From assembly GCF_009296315.1 (NCBI RefSeq), contig NZ_WHLY01000002.1:4252501-4316500 (forward strand): a DNA stretch of 64,000 nt. The letters run 5' to 3'. The notes beneath the pieces are model-generated. The model worked only from the letters and a program-made list of their open reading frames with translations, was not told where the DNA came from and ran no database searches. This document shows, in pieces, positions 46,076 to 54,822 of the stretch (position 1 is the stretch's first letter; the number at the start of each line of letters is the position of its first letter). The stretch is from Salmonirosea aquatica. Lineage in GTDB: Bacteria > Bacteroidota > Bacteroidia > Cytophagales > Spirosomataceae. Made by a program: the position numbers and the translations under genes.

Positions 46076-49000
46076 ATGATCCGTACCGTACGACACTTAC
46101 TGAATCTGTATAACGAAACGCTGCCGGCCCGGCCCGGCTGGCGGTGGAGGAGGTTTGGGGGGATCGTTGCGTTCTGGTGTCTGATAGGTCCGGTATTTGC
46201 CCAGACCAACCGCCAGGAGATTGGAAACCCCATAGCGCAGGTACATACTTCCAAGGAATATAACGCGCACGGCCAGAATTTCGCAATCGTACAGGACAAG
46301 CGCGGTTTGCTTTATTTTGGGAATTTTGCGGGGGTACTTGAATACGATGGTGCTACCTGGCGCACGATTCCCACCGATAATTATGCCAAGGTATCGTCGT
46401 TGTATCTGGACCCGTCAGGAAAAATTTTTGTGGGGGCCAACGGTGAGTTTGGCTACCTGAAGCCCGACGCCAAAGGTACCCTCCACTTTGAAAGCCTGAG
46501 CGATAGCCTGGCGACTACCTTTGGTGAAATCATTGCGGTACTGGGCACAAAGGCCGGGGTTTATTTTGTGGGCAAACGGAATATCTACCTCTGGCAAAAC
46601 CGTCTCCTGCGGGAATGGCGCACCGATGATCCTATTCGCTCGGCTTTCAGCGTGAACGGGCAAATCTATTTTTACCAGAAAAAAAAGGGACTTACGCGCT
46701 TTAATGGCGAGCATAGTACCCCTGTGGCCTTGGCTCCAGGGCTTCCTCCTTTATTGGACATGAGTGCCTTGCTACCACTCGATGGCGGTTCGGTGCTGGT
46801 AGCCACCAGCAACCAGGGACTGTACAAGCTGACGGGAAACCGCATTGAGCGCTTCGATTCACCTGCCAATGCCTACCTCATTGCCAATCAGATTAGCGCA
46901 GGACTTCGGCTTGGGAACGGTACCCTGGCTCTGGCCACGCTTCAGGGTGGGGTAGCTGTTCTGGATCGGCAGGGAACCATCAGGCAGATCGTTCGGGGAA
47001 AAGGGCTGGATGATACCCAAGCCAACAGCCTGTTCCAGAGCCGGGGGGGCATTCTCTGGATGGCCCTGAACGACGGCATCGCCCAGGTGGATATTCCCTC
47101 TCCGGTGTCGGTTTTTGATGAGGGGGTGGGAGTCAAGGGCGAAGTCAACCGTATGCTGAGGTATGGGGGAAGGATGTACGTTGGTACCCTGAATGGCCTG
47201 TACTATCTCGACGGCTTCGTAGCCCGGCCGGTTACGGGTCTCAATGCCAGTTGTTTTTATCTGGCCGCAACTTCCAATGCTCTGCTGGCTGCTACCAGCA
47301 AGGGGGTCTATCGCGTCAGCGGAACCTCCGCTCAGCCGCTCACCCGCGACTTCGCCGTAGCCCTCTACCCACTGCGAAGCGATCCCGATGTGGTTTTTGT
47401 GGGGCTGGAAAGCGGGCTGGGTATTCTGAACGCCCGGACGGACAGCTACCGGCAGGTCCCGGGGATTAATGAGCAGATTTCGGGAATCACCGAAGACGGT
47501 TCGGGCAATATATGGCTTGAAACCCTTTCCAAAGGACTTTACCGCACCGGCATCCAGGCCGCTGAGCGTAAACTCTACGGTAAGCAGGAGGGTTTGACTA
47601 CCCCTTTGTACAATCAGATTCTGAGTAGTACGGAGGGACTGATCGCCTGGAACAAAAATGGTACCTTCCGCTACAACCCTTCCTCGGACCGGTTTGTACC
47701 TTACAATCTTTTCGGAGTCGATAGCTCGGCGACGAATTACTGGATAGGTACCCTGGTGCAGGATCGTAACGGAAATTTCTGGACCACCCAGGGGGACGAA
47801 AAGAATATCACCCTTTATAAAAGGCAGGGTCAGAACTCGTATCAGAAGAACAACCAGCCCTTCGGGGCTTTCTCGGATCGGACTTTCAAAACCATATATC
47901 CCGATGCCGACAGCGTGGTGTGGTTTGGGGGACCGGAAGGAGTGATCCGGTTCGACCTGCGGCTGGCGGATGATTTTCTCAAAGACTATCCGGCCCTCAT
48001 CCGCAAGATCACACTCAAAGCCGATACGCTGGCCTACGACGGCTACTACCAGGGAGACGTGACAGTAAAGAACTCGGTTCTGAGTCCCGCCTCGAAAAGA
48101 ATCAGCTATAATCTGAACGATATCGGTTTTGCGTTTGCAGCCACCAGTTTCAACGTCGGCGAAGAATTAGTGTACCAGTACACCCTGGAAAACTTCGACG
48201 ATACCTGGTCCGAATGGTCCACCCAAAGCCAGAAAGAATACACCAACCTACCCCCCGGTCGATACGTGTTTCGGGTCAGGGCACGGAACAGTTATGGCAT
48301 CAATAGCCAGGAGGCATCCTACGAATTCGTGATCGAAAAACCCTGGTACCGGATGTGGTGGGCCTTCGTGCTTTATTTCCTGCTGATGGGCGTAAGCTTG
48401 TTCTGGCTGATCCGCTGGCGGTTGCGCGCTTTGGTTAAGGAAAAGGATCGGCTGGAAAGCATGATCGCTGAGCGTACCGAAGAGATCTCCAGTCAAAAGC
48501 AGGAACTGGAGGAACAGTCGCTGGAGCTGGCCTCCAAGAATGACCAACTGGAAAAAATAGACCAGGTGGTTCAGTCGATCAACTCGGAGATTGAGTTCAC
48601 GAGCCTTTTTGAAACCGTACTGGCCAAGCTGAACATCATACGGGGCATGGATAGTGCCACGGCCCTGATTTACGACCAGTCTTCCGATAGCTTCCGGTTC
48701 AAGGCTGCCTACGGGAATGTCGACATGGCCCAGCTTGAGCCTATTCACATCAGTCTGCGGCAGGCCGAAGAACGCTACCTGACGAGCGCCGTGGAGAAGG
48801 TTGAGGACGTGTACCTTCGGAATGAAACCCATTTTACACCCCTGGGTAATGCACTTGACACGCTGCCTCCGCCCAAATCACTGATTACGGTAGTCATGAA
48901 TGTGGAAGGTCGCGTGGAGGGTTTTATCACCCTTGAAAACACCACCCGGGCCAACGCCTTCGACCAGCGGGATTTCGACATGATCCGCAATTTGAAAGCT

Positions 49001-49870
49001 CACCTCATCGCGGCGTTCATCAAAACCCGCATATTGGGGAACCTGGAGCAAACGCTGAATAATCTGAAGGTAGCCCAGCAGGAACTGATCCGTCAGGAAC
49101 GCCTGGCTTCCGTAGGGCAACTCACCCGGGGGATTGTCGACCGTATCCTGAACCCCCTGAACTACATCAATAACTTTTCGGAATCTTCCCACGATCTCAT
49201 CGAAGAGCTGGTGGAACTGGTACCCTCCGAAAGCAACTGCCTGCCCGAGGAAGTCGCCGACGATTACTACGGTGACCTCGATATGTTAAAAACCAATCTC
49301 CTGAAAATCAAGGAGCATGGGAATAGCACGACCCGGATCGTGAAAGATATGCAGCGGTTGCTTAAGGAAAAATCCACCGATTTCTTTGAAACAGAGCTGA
49401 ACTCATTTCTGGAAAGCAAGTGCAAGCTGGCCTACCAGCAATTGAAGAATGAGAATCGTGATCAGGAACTGAGCCTCGATCTGGTGTTCGAGCTGGAAGT
49501 ACCCTCGGTCCGGGTCAATGTACTTCCCTACGAAATGGAAAGTGTGCTCAACAATATCATCAGCAATGCACTTTACTCCACCGCCGAAAAACGCCGACAG
49601 AACCGGGACTTCCGTCCGCAACTGGTGGTGTCTACTCAAAACCTTCCCAAAAAAGTAGTCATCCGGTTCAGAGACAACGGGAAAGGTATTCCCAAAAAAG
49701 AAATGGAGCAGATGTTCAGTCCGTTTTTTACTACCAAACCTACCTCCAAGGGTACGGGGCTTGGGCTGTACATGAGTAAGGACATTGTGGAATTTCACCG
49801 CGGGTTGATCGAAATCGAATCTCAGGAAGGACAGGGGGCGGTGTTGACCATCATGCTTCCCACAATCTGA
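46076..49870 (+). CDS. Propeller/Y_Y_Y/GAF histidine kinase lacking the phospho-His
   Basis: 1264 residues from ATG 46076 (MIRTVRHLLNLYN); the frame extends further upstream into the previous gene without support. Signal peptide or anchor (GIVAFWCLIGPVFAQ), periplasmic beta propeller with repeats (VLEYDGATWRTIPTDNYAKV; NIWLETLSKGLYRTG), Y_Y_Y domain (YTLENFDDTWSEWSTQSQKE), membrane helix (WAFVLYFLLMGVSLFWLI), coiled coil, GAF (IEFTSLFETVLAKLNIIRGM), then kinase. The dimerisation helix reads LASVGQLTRGIVDRILNPLN: Asp1022 sits where His is expected. The ATPase is intact (NNIISNALYS; FRDNGKGIPKKEMEQMF; GTGLGLYMSKDIVEFHRG). It probably regulates the kinase encoded next. Confidence 0.9.
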   Translation: MIRTVRHLLNLYNETLPARPGWRWRRFGGIVAFWCLIGPVFAQTNRQEIGNPIAQVHTSKEYNAHGQNFAIVQDKRGLLYFGNFAGVLEYDGATWRTIPTDNYAKVSSLYLDPSGKIFVGANGEFGYLKPDAKGTLHFESLSDSLATTFGEIIAVLGTKAGVYFVGKRNIYLWQNRLLREWRTDDPIRSAFSVNGQIYFYQKKKGLTRFNGEHSTPVALAPGLPPLLDMSALLPLDGGSVLVATSNQGLYKLTGNRIERFDSPANAYLIANQISAGLRLGNGTLALATLQGGVAVLDRQGTIRQIVRGKGLDDTQANSLFQSRGGILWMALNDGIAQVDIPSPVSVFDEGVGVKGEVNRMLRYGGRMYVGTLNGLYYLDGFVARPVTGLNASCFYLAATSNALLAATSKGVYRVSGTSAQPLTRDFAVALYPLRSDPDVVFVGLESGLGILNARTDSYRQVPGINEQISGITEDGSGNIWLETLSKGLYRTGIQAAERKLYGKQEGLTTPLYNQILSSTEGLIAWNKNGTFRYNPSSDRFVPYNLFGVDSSATNYWIGTLVQDRNGNFWTTQGDEKNITLYKRQGQNSYQKNNQPFGAFSDRTFKTIYPDADSVVWFGGPEGVIRFDLRLADDFLKDYPALIRKITLKADTLAYDGYYQGDVTVKNSVLSPASKRISYNLNDIGFAFAATSFNVGEELVYQYTLENFDDTWSEWSTQSQKEYTNLPPGRYVFRVRARNSYGINSQEASYEFVIEKPWYRMWWAFVLYFLLMGVSLFWLIRWRLRALVKEKDRLESMIAERTEEISSQKQELEEQSLELASKNDQLEKIDQVVQSINSEIEFTSLFETVLAKLNIIRGMDSATALIYDQSSDSFRFKAAYGNVDMAQLEPIHISLRQAEERYLTSAVEKVEDVYLRNETHFTPLGNALDTLPPPKSLITVVMNVEGRVEGFITLENTTRANAFDQRDFDMIRNLKAHLIAAFIKTRILGNLEQTLNNLKVAQQELIRQERLASVGQLTRGIVDRILNPLNYINNFSESSHDLIEELVELVPSESNCLPEEVADDYYGDLDMLKTNLLKIKEHGNSTTRIVKDMQRLLKEKSTDFFETELNSFLESKCKLAYQQLKNENRDQELSLDLVFELEVPSVRVNVLPYEMESVLNNIISNALYSTAEKRRQNRDFRPQLVVSTQNLPKKVVIRFRDNGKGIPKKEMEQMFSPFFTTKPTSKGTGLGLYMSKDIVEFHRGLIEIESQEGQGAVLTIMLPTI

Positions 49871-50085
49871 GAGGAGGCAGGACAGTAGTTTCTGGATTCG
49901 GGAGAGTTCTATAATACCAGGCAGCCGAAGACGAAACAGGAAATGAAAACCAGAAAGCAAGGAGCCTGAGCAAGCTGGTGGGTTAAATAATAAACAGATA
50001 AAGGACTGCATGATAGATGCTTGAACCGATACAAGGCTGTCACCAAACAGCTAATTACTCCTTTCGACCGCAAACTTATACTCCT

Positions 50086-50979
50086 ATGGATACCACCGAT
50101 CATCAGCAGCAACTCGAACAGGCCAACGTGATGCTGGCGGGCGATATTGAAAAATTAAGCCAGGAAATTCTTGAAACCCGGCAGCGGCTTGAACAGCAGG
50201 GACGCCTGGCGGGCATCGGGCAGCTCACGGCCGGTATCTTGCACGAAATCAGGAATCCGCTCAACTTCGTCAACAATTTCTCCCGGCTCGCCCTCGATGT
50301 GCTTACTGAATTGAAAGAGCTGCTGAGCCGGCTGCGCACCGAGCCTGAGGCCGTAGACTCGGATGAACTGGATGAGTTGGTGGAGATGGTGGAAACCAAC
50401 CTCAGCCGGATTCGGGAAAACGGGGGACGCGCCGAGCGGATTGTCACGTCCATGCTGTCGCAAACCCGCCAGGATGCTACGCAGTTTGTAGCGACGGATC
50501 TGAACCAGTTACTGGAAGAATTTGCCAAGCTGGCCTATCAGGGCGTACGGGGTGAGGATAAAGCGTTCAATGTGGCCTTTACCTTCCAGCTCGATCCGCA
50601 GGTAGGGCAGGTCAGGCTGGTGGTCAATGAATTTACCCGGGTGATTATCAATCTGGTGAATAATGCCTGCTATGCTGTAAATGCCAAACGGAAACTGGGC
50701 ACGGATGCCAACTACACGCCCCGCATTACGGTGAGTTCGGCCCGTAAGGCCGACCACGTTGAAGTAAGAATCCGGGACAATGGTACCGGGATTCCCGAAG
50801 AAGTGGTAAAGAAGGTATTCGATGCCTTTTTTACGACCAAGCCTCCGGGCGAAGGTACCGGCCTGGGACTTTCCCTGAGTCTGGCCACCATCAACGACAC
50901 CCACAGGGGTACCCTGAGCGTAGAATCCGAACCGGGAGAATTTACCGAATTTACCATCCGGCTGCCGCTCGATTTGTGA
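50086..50979 (+). CDS. Cytoplasmic histidine kinase with intact phospho-His
   Basis: 297 residues from ATG 50086 (MDTTDHQQQLEQA). No membrane helix or sensor domain; a short coiled coil leads into LAGIGQLTAGILHEIRNPLN (phospho-His53), and the ATPase has NLVNNACYAVNAKRKLG, IRDNGTGIPEEVVKKVFDAF and GTGLGLSLSLATINDTHRG. It is the same kinase subfamily as the C-terminus of the propeller protein, which lacks the His, so the two may work as a pair: sensor and phospho-carrier. The response regulator-phosphatase 61 bp downstream is the natural recipient. Confidence 0.93.
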   Translation: MDTTDHQQQLEQANVMLAGDIEKLSQEILETRQRLEQQGRLAGIGQLTAGILHEIRNPLNFVNNFSRLALDVLTELKELLSRLRTEPEAVDSDELDELVEMVETNLSRIRENGGRAERIVTSMLSQTRQDATQFVATDLNQLLEEFAKLAYQGVRGEDKAFNVAFTFQLDPQVGQVRLVVNEFTRVIINLVNNACYAVNAKRKLGTDANYTPRITVSSARKADHVEVRIRDNGTGIPEEVVKKVFDAFFTTKPPGEGTGLGLSLSLATINDTHRGTLSVESEPGEFTEFTIRLPLDL

Positions 50980-51040
50980 TAAACCTCTTCAATATTCTGC
51001 AATAGCGAAAAAATTCTAATCTAGTAAAACAAATACGATC

Positions 51041-52213
51041 ATGGGAATGAAAATATTAAATGTGGACGATGAGTTCGATATGGAAATGCTGATCACCCAG
51101 CGGTTCAGAAAGCAAATCCGCGAGAAACAGTTTGAGTTCATCTTCGCGCATAATGGCCTCGAAGCCCTTGAAAAACTCGATGAGAACCGCGACATCGCCC
51201 TGATCCTGTCGGACATCAACATGCCCGAAATGGACGGACTGACTTTCCTGTCCATGCTCAACGAGCGGGGCGATCCCGCGCTGAAAGCTGTGATGGTGTC
51301 GGCTTACGGCGATATGGACAATATCCGCGTGGCTATGAACCGGGGCGCTTACGATTTTATTACCAAACCCATCAATTTTGAGGATCTGGAGATTACCATT
51401 AATAAGACCATCGAGCATATCACGATGCTCAAGCTTTTTCAGAAAGAGCGCGACCAGCTCATTGCCATCAAAAACGACCTGAGCATCGCGAAGGAAATCC
51501 AGCAATCGATGTTACCCAAGGAATCGCCTCCCTTCCCCGATCGGCTGGATATCGACCTGCATGCTTTTCTCGAACCTGCCAAGGTAGTGGGCGGCGATCT
51601 GTTCGATTATTTCCTGTTGGACGAAAACCGCCTGTTTTTCATCATCGGCGACGTGTCGGACAAGGGTATTCCGGCGGCTCTGTTCATGGCCATCACGAAG
51701 GCTATTTTCAAGAGTCATTTCCTGAGCCCTACCTGCGGCAGCATTACCGATGAAGTACGGCAGGTCAATGCATTCCTCTGCGCCGACAATAGTTCGTTTA
51801 TGTTTGTGACAGCCTTCCTGGGAATTATTGACCTGAAAACCGGCGTGGTAGAGTACGTGGATGCCGGGCACGAGCCACCGCTGATCCGCCGGAAGGACGG
51901 TACGGTGGAAACCCTGAAGAAACACGGCGGACTGGCATTGGCCATCGAAGGTACCTTCCCCTACACGACACAGGTGATGCAACTTTCCCACGGGGATACC
52001 TTTTTCCTGTATACCGACGGCGCTACCGACGCGAACAACAGTCAAAAGGAACGGTACGGACTGGCCCGTCTACGGGAGCACCTGGAGGCCTTAACGGGTG
52101 AGGAAACGCCCAAGCAGATCAATGATAAACTGCTGGTCGATTTGAAGGAGTTCATCGGCACCGAGGATCAGTTCGATGATATTACGGTACTGACGATTCA
52201 TTATAAATCTTGA
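51041..52213 (+). CDS. Response regulator with SpoIIE/RsbU-type PP2C phosphatase
   Basis: 390 residues. Receiver: ILNVDDEFDMEMLITQRF, phospho-Asp58 in ILSDINMPEMDGL, Lys in FITKPINFEDL. Linker helix AKEIQQSMLPKE, then PP2C-type phosphatase: FLEPAKVVGGDLFDYF, IIGDVSDKGIPAALFMA, DAGHEPPLIRRKDG, FFLYTDGATDANNSQKERYG, and DDITVLTIHY with the metal-binding Asp. Phosphorylation of the receiver should activate removal of phosphate from the two STAS proteins, closing the circuit with the RsbW-like kinase. End of the plus-strand block. Confidence 0.95.
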   Translation: MGMKILNVDDEFDMEMLITQRFRKQIREKQFEFIFAHNGLEALEKLDENRDIALILSDINMPEMDGLTFLSMLNERGDPALKAVMVSAYGDMDNIRVAMNRGAYDFITKPINFEDLEITINKTIEHITMLKLFQKERDQLIAIKNDLSIAKEIQQSMLPKESPPFPDRLDIDLHAFLEPAKVVGGDLFDYFLLDENRLFFIIGDVSDKGIPAALFMAITKAIFKSHFLSPTCGSITDEVRQVNAFLCADNSSFMFVTAFLGIIDLKTGVVEYVDAGHEPPLIRRKDGTVETLKKHGGLALAIEGTFPYTTQVMQLSHGDTFFLYTDGATDANNSQKERYGLARLREHLEALTGEETPKQINDKLLVDLKEFIGTEDQFDDITVLTIHYKS

Positions 52214-52290
52214 AAAGGAAAGAAAGGAGAAGGAAGAAACGGAGAAAGGAAACCTGATAAGGGAATCCCTGGTATCTTTTCTCCATACGG

Positions 52291-52998
52291 TTATTCTCCC
52301 CCAAAAAGCTGCGCTTCGAAGTCGTCCATGCTACCCTCTTGGGCTACAAAGAGCTCGCGGGGTTTTTCGGAGCGCGCGGGCTGCACGGTCATAAAGTTGC
52401 GGTACTGTTCGTCAGTGATGATTTCCAGTTGCAAGGCCCGCTTGAGTACCATCGGGAAGGGTACCTTGAAGAAATCGGCGATATCAGCCGCCAGAAAGCC
52501 CGGGATCTTGGTGATGCCTTCGTAGAAAAAGGTACCTACTTCTTTGGGGGGTAGTTGTGTTTCAAAAACCAGTTGTTCGGCCCGTTGCGCCAGCGAAGCC
52601 GCATTGGGGTAAGAACGGCTCAGGCCCAGCGACACCGTGAGCAGGTAGGTGTGGTAGCAGCGTTCGTTGGCTTCGGCCTGTGCGTTGACAAACACCCAGC
52701 CTTTTTGCCGGAATACCGCCGAAAAGCCCGTAAAAAGGGTACCTATGCCGTGTAGCTGTGCTACCTTGACGGTCTCGGGGTAGGGTAGCCTCAAACCGAT
52801 GTTGTTGATAATATCCTGTGCCGATGATACATCGGCCACTTCTCCGGCGGGTTCGATGAGCCAGTTTCCGGCCACTAAATCATTAAACAGTACCTCGGCA
52901 ACCTGCTGGCTCTCCACCTGGCCCAGGGCCAGTACCATGCGGTCGGCGTGTACCGAGTAGTCGAGCGGGAGTTGGTTTTTGGGGATTCTTTTGGCCAT
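52291..52998 (-). CDS. Conserved hypothetical protein
   Basis: 235 residues from ATG 52998 (MAKRIPKNQLPLDYSVH). No signal peptide or membrane helix. Helical, with VAEVLFNDLVAGNWLIEPAG, AQDIINNIGLRLPYPETVKV, LARSYPNAASLAQRAEQ-like middle and PGFLAADIADFFKVPFPMVL followed by KRALQLEIITDEQYRNFM, where the last part has an HTH-like look. No enzyme motif found. It is convergent with the phosphatase gene, 77 bp apart, so it may not belong to that block. Function unknown. Confidence 0.7.
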   Translation of the reverse strand: MAKRIPKNQLPLDYSVHADRMVLALGQVESQQVAEVLFNDLVAGNWLIEPAGEVADVSSAQDIINNIGLRLPYPETVKVAQLHGIGTLFTGFSAVFRQKGWVFVNAQAEANERCYHTYLLTVSLGLSRSYPNAASLAQRAEQLVFETQLPPKEVGTFFYEGITKIPGFLAADIADFFKVPFPMVLKRALQLEIITDEQYRNFMTVQPARSEKPRELFVAQEGSMDDFEAQLFGGE

Positions 52999-53164
52999 AG
53001 CGGTATCCTGCGATAAGTGTCTGAACCTCAAAGATACACGGTTGGCCGTATTGAGGCAAGTTTTTGGAGAAAAGGCAGGTTTTGGTTTTATGACTCAATG
53101 CATGACGGGCTAGAGTCGGCATCAGCCACCCGGCGGAAGATATAGGGCGTTGAGCGGGGCGACC

Positions 53165-53545
53165 CATGCCATGGATTACTCTTTGCCTGGCAAACAAGTG
53201 CTTGGTTTACTTAAAAAGCTAGTGGAAAGGTATGGGAAACCAGCGGGGTTGCGGAGCGACAACGGCCCGGAGGGGTGCGCCCCTGCGTTTTATCAGTCAG
53301 GACCTGCGGGATTGGCGTAAAGAGCAGGACGTAGCCTTGCACTAGATCGAGCCGGGCAAACCGACCGCGCGGCGTCTGCTCAGAATGCTAATATTGATCG
53401 CTTCAATGAGACGTTCAAACGGGAAGTGCTGAATGCCAACGCGTTCAGTAGTCTGGCGCAGGTGCGCCGAACAGGGGATGCTTGGTTGGTGGAGTACAAT
53501 ACGGAACGTCCTCACCAGGCATTGAAGTTTATGACCCCCGGTTGA
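53165..53545 (+). pseudogene. IS3-family transposase remnant (OrfB, DDE integrase domain)
   Basis: A frameshifted fragment of the rve domain: SLPGKQVLGLLKKLVERYGK, GLRSDNGPE, then DWRKEQDVALH followed by a stop, a frame change and ANIDRFNETFKREVLNANAF, then EYNTERPHQALKFMTPG. These match the D-D-E transposase C-terminus of IS3 elements. The first Asp and the OrfA part are missing and several stops occur, so it is dead. It marks the left edge of the AT-richer block. Confidence 0.85.
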
Positions 53546-54170
53546 ATACCGACAAGCGTCTTAAACTCCAGTTAAAACTGGCTTACAAAAGGGGGTAGGG
53601 ACACTACGGGAACTGGCTTACTCTCAAAATGAGAGTGTTTCAAGTTATGGCTTTCTTGGAATTCTTATCATCGCACAAATCCAAAGGCCGATGCGGAATA
53701 TTTCAACTATTTTTGTCAAATCGATGGCATACATTGGCTAGGCTGATTAAGGATTTTGTATGTTTGGTCACGACAAAATTCACCTTTTTTAGCCTTATTC
53801 TTTACCCAAATTGTTGATCATCAGTACTTTATTGTAAAACTCACGTTTGAGTTAGTTCTGGATGCGGTTCGCCATGGGACGGCTATGATCTGGCATTATG
53901 TTAATCTACAGGGAGAATGCGATGTGGATCAACTGGAGAGCAGCACCCAATGCCGTTTTGATTGGCCCTATCTGAGCGGTTTACGTTGGTCAATGGCTGA
54001 AAATGAACAGTTATAAAACTCTATTTGATATTTGGCCCGCTTTGTAGTTGCAACCTATTATTGTATGTTGCAACTTCCTTGATGCAATTTTATAAGGACA
54101 CTCCAAAAAATGTTTTGTTTACATTCAATAACTTTTTTCTATTGTTCCTGCTTGGTCTTGAATTTAGGTA
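53546..54170. other. AT-rich stretch with no supported gene
   Basis: About 620 bp between the IS3 remnant and the outer-membrane protein gene. Small stem-loops occur (CCAGTT/AACTGG near 53573; ACTCTC/GAGAGT near 53621) and an inverted pair AGTTGCAAC/GTTGCAACT at 54046-54075. Short open frames (53756-54016) have no recognisable protein features. Probably decayed mobile DNA. Confidence 0.5.
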
Positions 54171-54800
54171 TTATCTGAGGTATAATGACAATCCCAGACG
54201 AAAACGGTTGCCTCCAATCATATCATTTCTTTTCGAGTCCACAATCAATGGTAAGTTATATTGCGTTTGTAACGCCATCTTCTCACCGATTCGCAAGCTT
54301 AAACCAAGCGCCCCAAACATGACGTAATTATTGGTACTTAAAGAAATTTTGTCTCTGGATAATCCATCGTTTATAGTAAATTCCCCAATGTTATAACCTG
54401 ATGACAATTGTAAAAATGGGCTTAATCGAAACGGAAGCACATGATAACGGGCGTAAACCTCTGGTGTAAAAGCATATTCCCTTACCGCACCACGTTTCAG
54501 GCTCACCCAGCTATTATATTCCTGTTTGGAGAATCGATTGGCCACAGACATTTGCAGCCCAACCACAAGCCGGTCAGCGACCAGATATCCAGCCTGGGGT
54601 GTCAGAGACCAGCCCGCTATTTGCCTGCTATTATTGGCAGAGCCATTTAATGAAAAAGTCAAAGCTCCTTTTTTTAAGGTCTTATAAGTAGGAATGCGTG
54701 TTGATCCATCAATCTGATTGGAATCTCCTCCCTGCTGTGCAAACAAATTGATGGAAAACATCAGAAAAGCGGTAAGAAAGAAAAGAGATATTTTTTTCAT
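54171..54800 (-). CDS. Outer-membrane beta-barrel protein
   Basis: 209 residues from ATG 54800 (MKKISLFFLTAFLMFSINLF), signal peptide ending FAQQG. Mature part has alternating strands: FSLNGSANNSRQIAGWSLTP, DRLVVGLQMSVANRF, EYAFTPEVYARYHVLPFRLS, FLQLSSGYNIGEF, and final FRLGLSLYLR, the aromatic/hydrophobic end of outer-membrane barrels. Likely a small porin-like or adhesin-like barrel. It follows the TonB receptor by 22 bp in the same direction, so probably one operon with the receptor and the DUF4249 protein. Confidence 0.8.
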   Translation of the reverse strand: MKKISLFFLTAFLMFSINLFAQQGGDSNQIDGSTRIPTYKTLKKGALTFSLNGSANNSRQIAGWSLTPQAGYLVADRLVVGLQMSVANRFSKQEYNSWVSLKRGAVREYAFTPEVYARYHVLPFRLSPFLQLSSGYNIGEFTINDGLSRDKISLSTNNYVMFGALGLSLRIGEKMALQTQYNLPLIVDSKRNDMIGGNRFRLGLSLYLR

Positions 54801-54822
54801 GGTCAATATGGATGATATTATG

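Noticed and set aside
53629-54016. Small frames in the AT-rich gap
   Set aside because: Short, no motifs; likely decayed mobile DNA.
54046-54075. AGTTGCAAC/GTTGCAACT pair resembling the Zur boxes
   Set aside because: Spacing between half-sites is 12 bp, not 1-3, and it lies downstream of gene ends with no promoter beside it.
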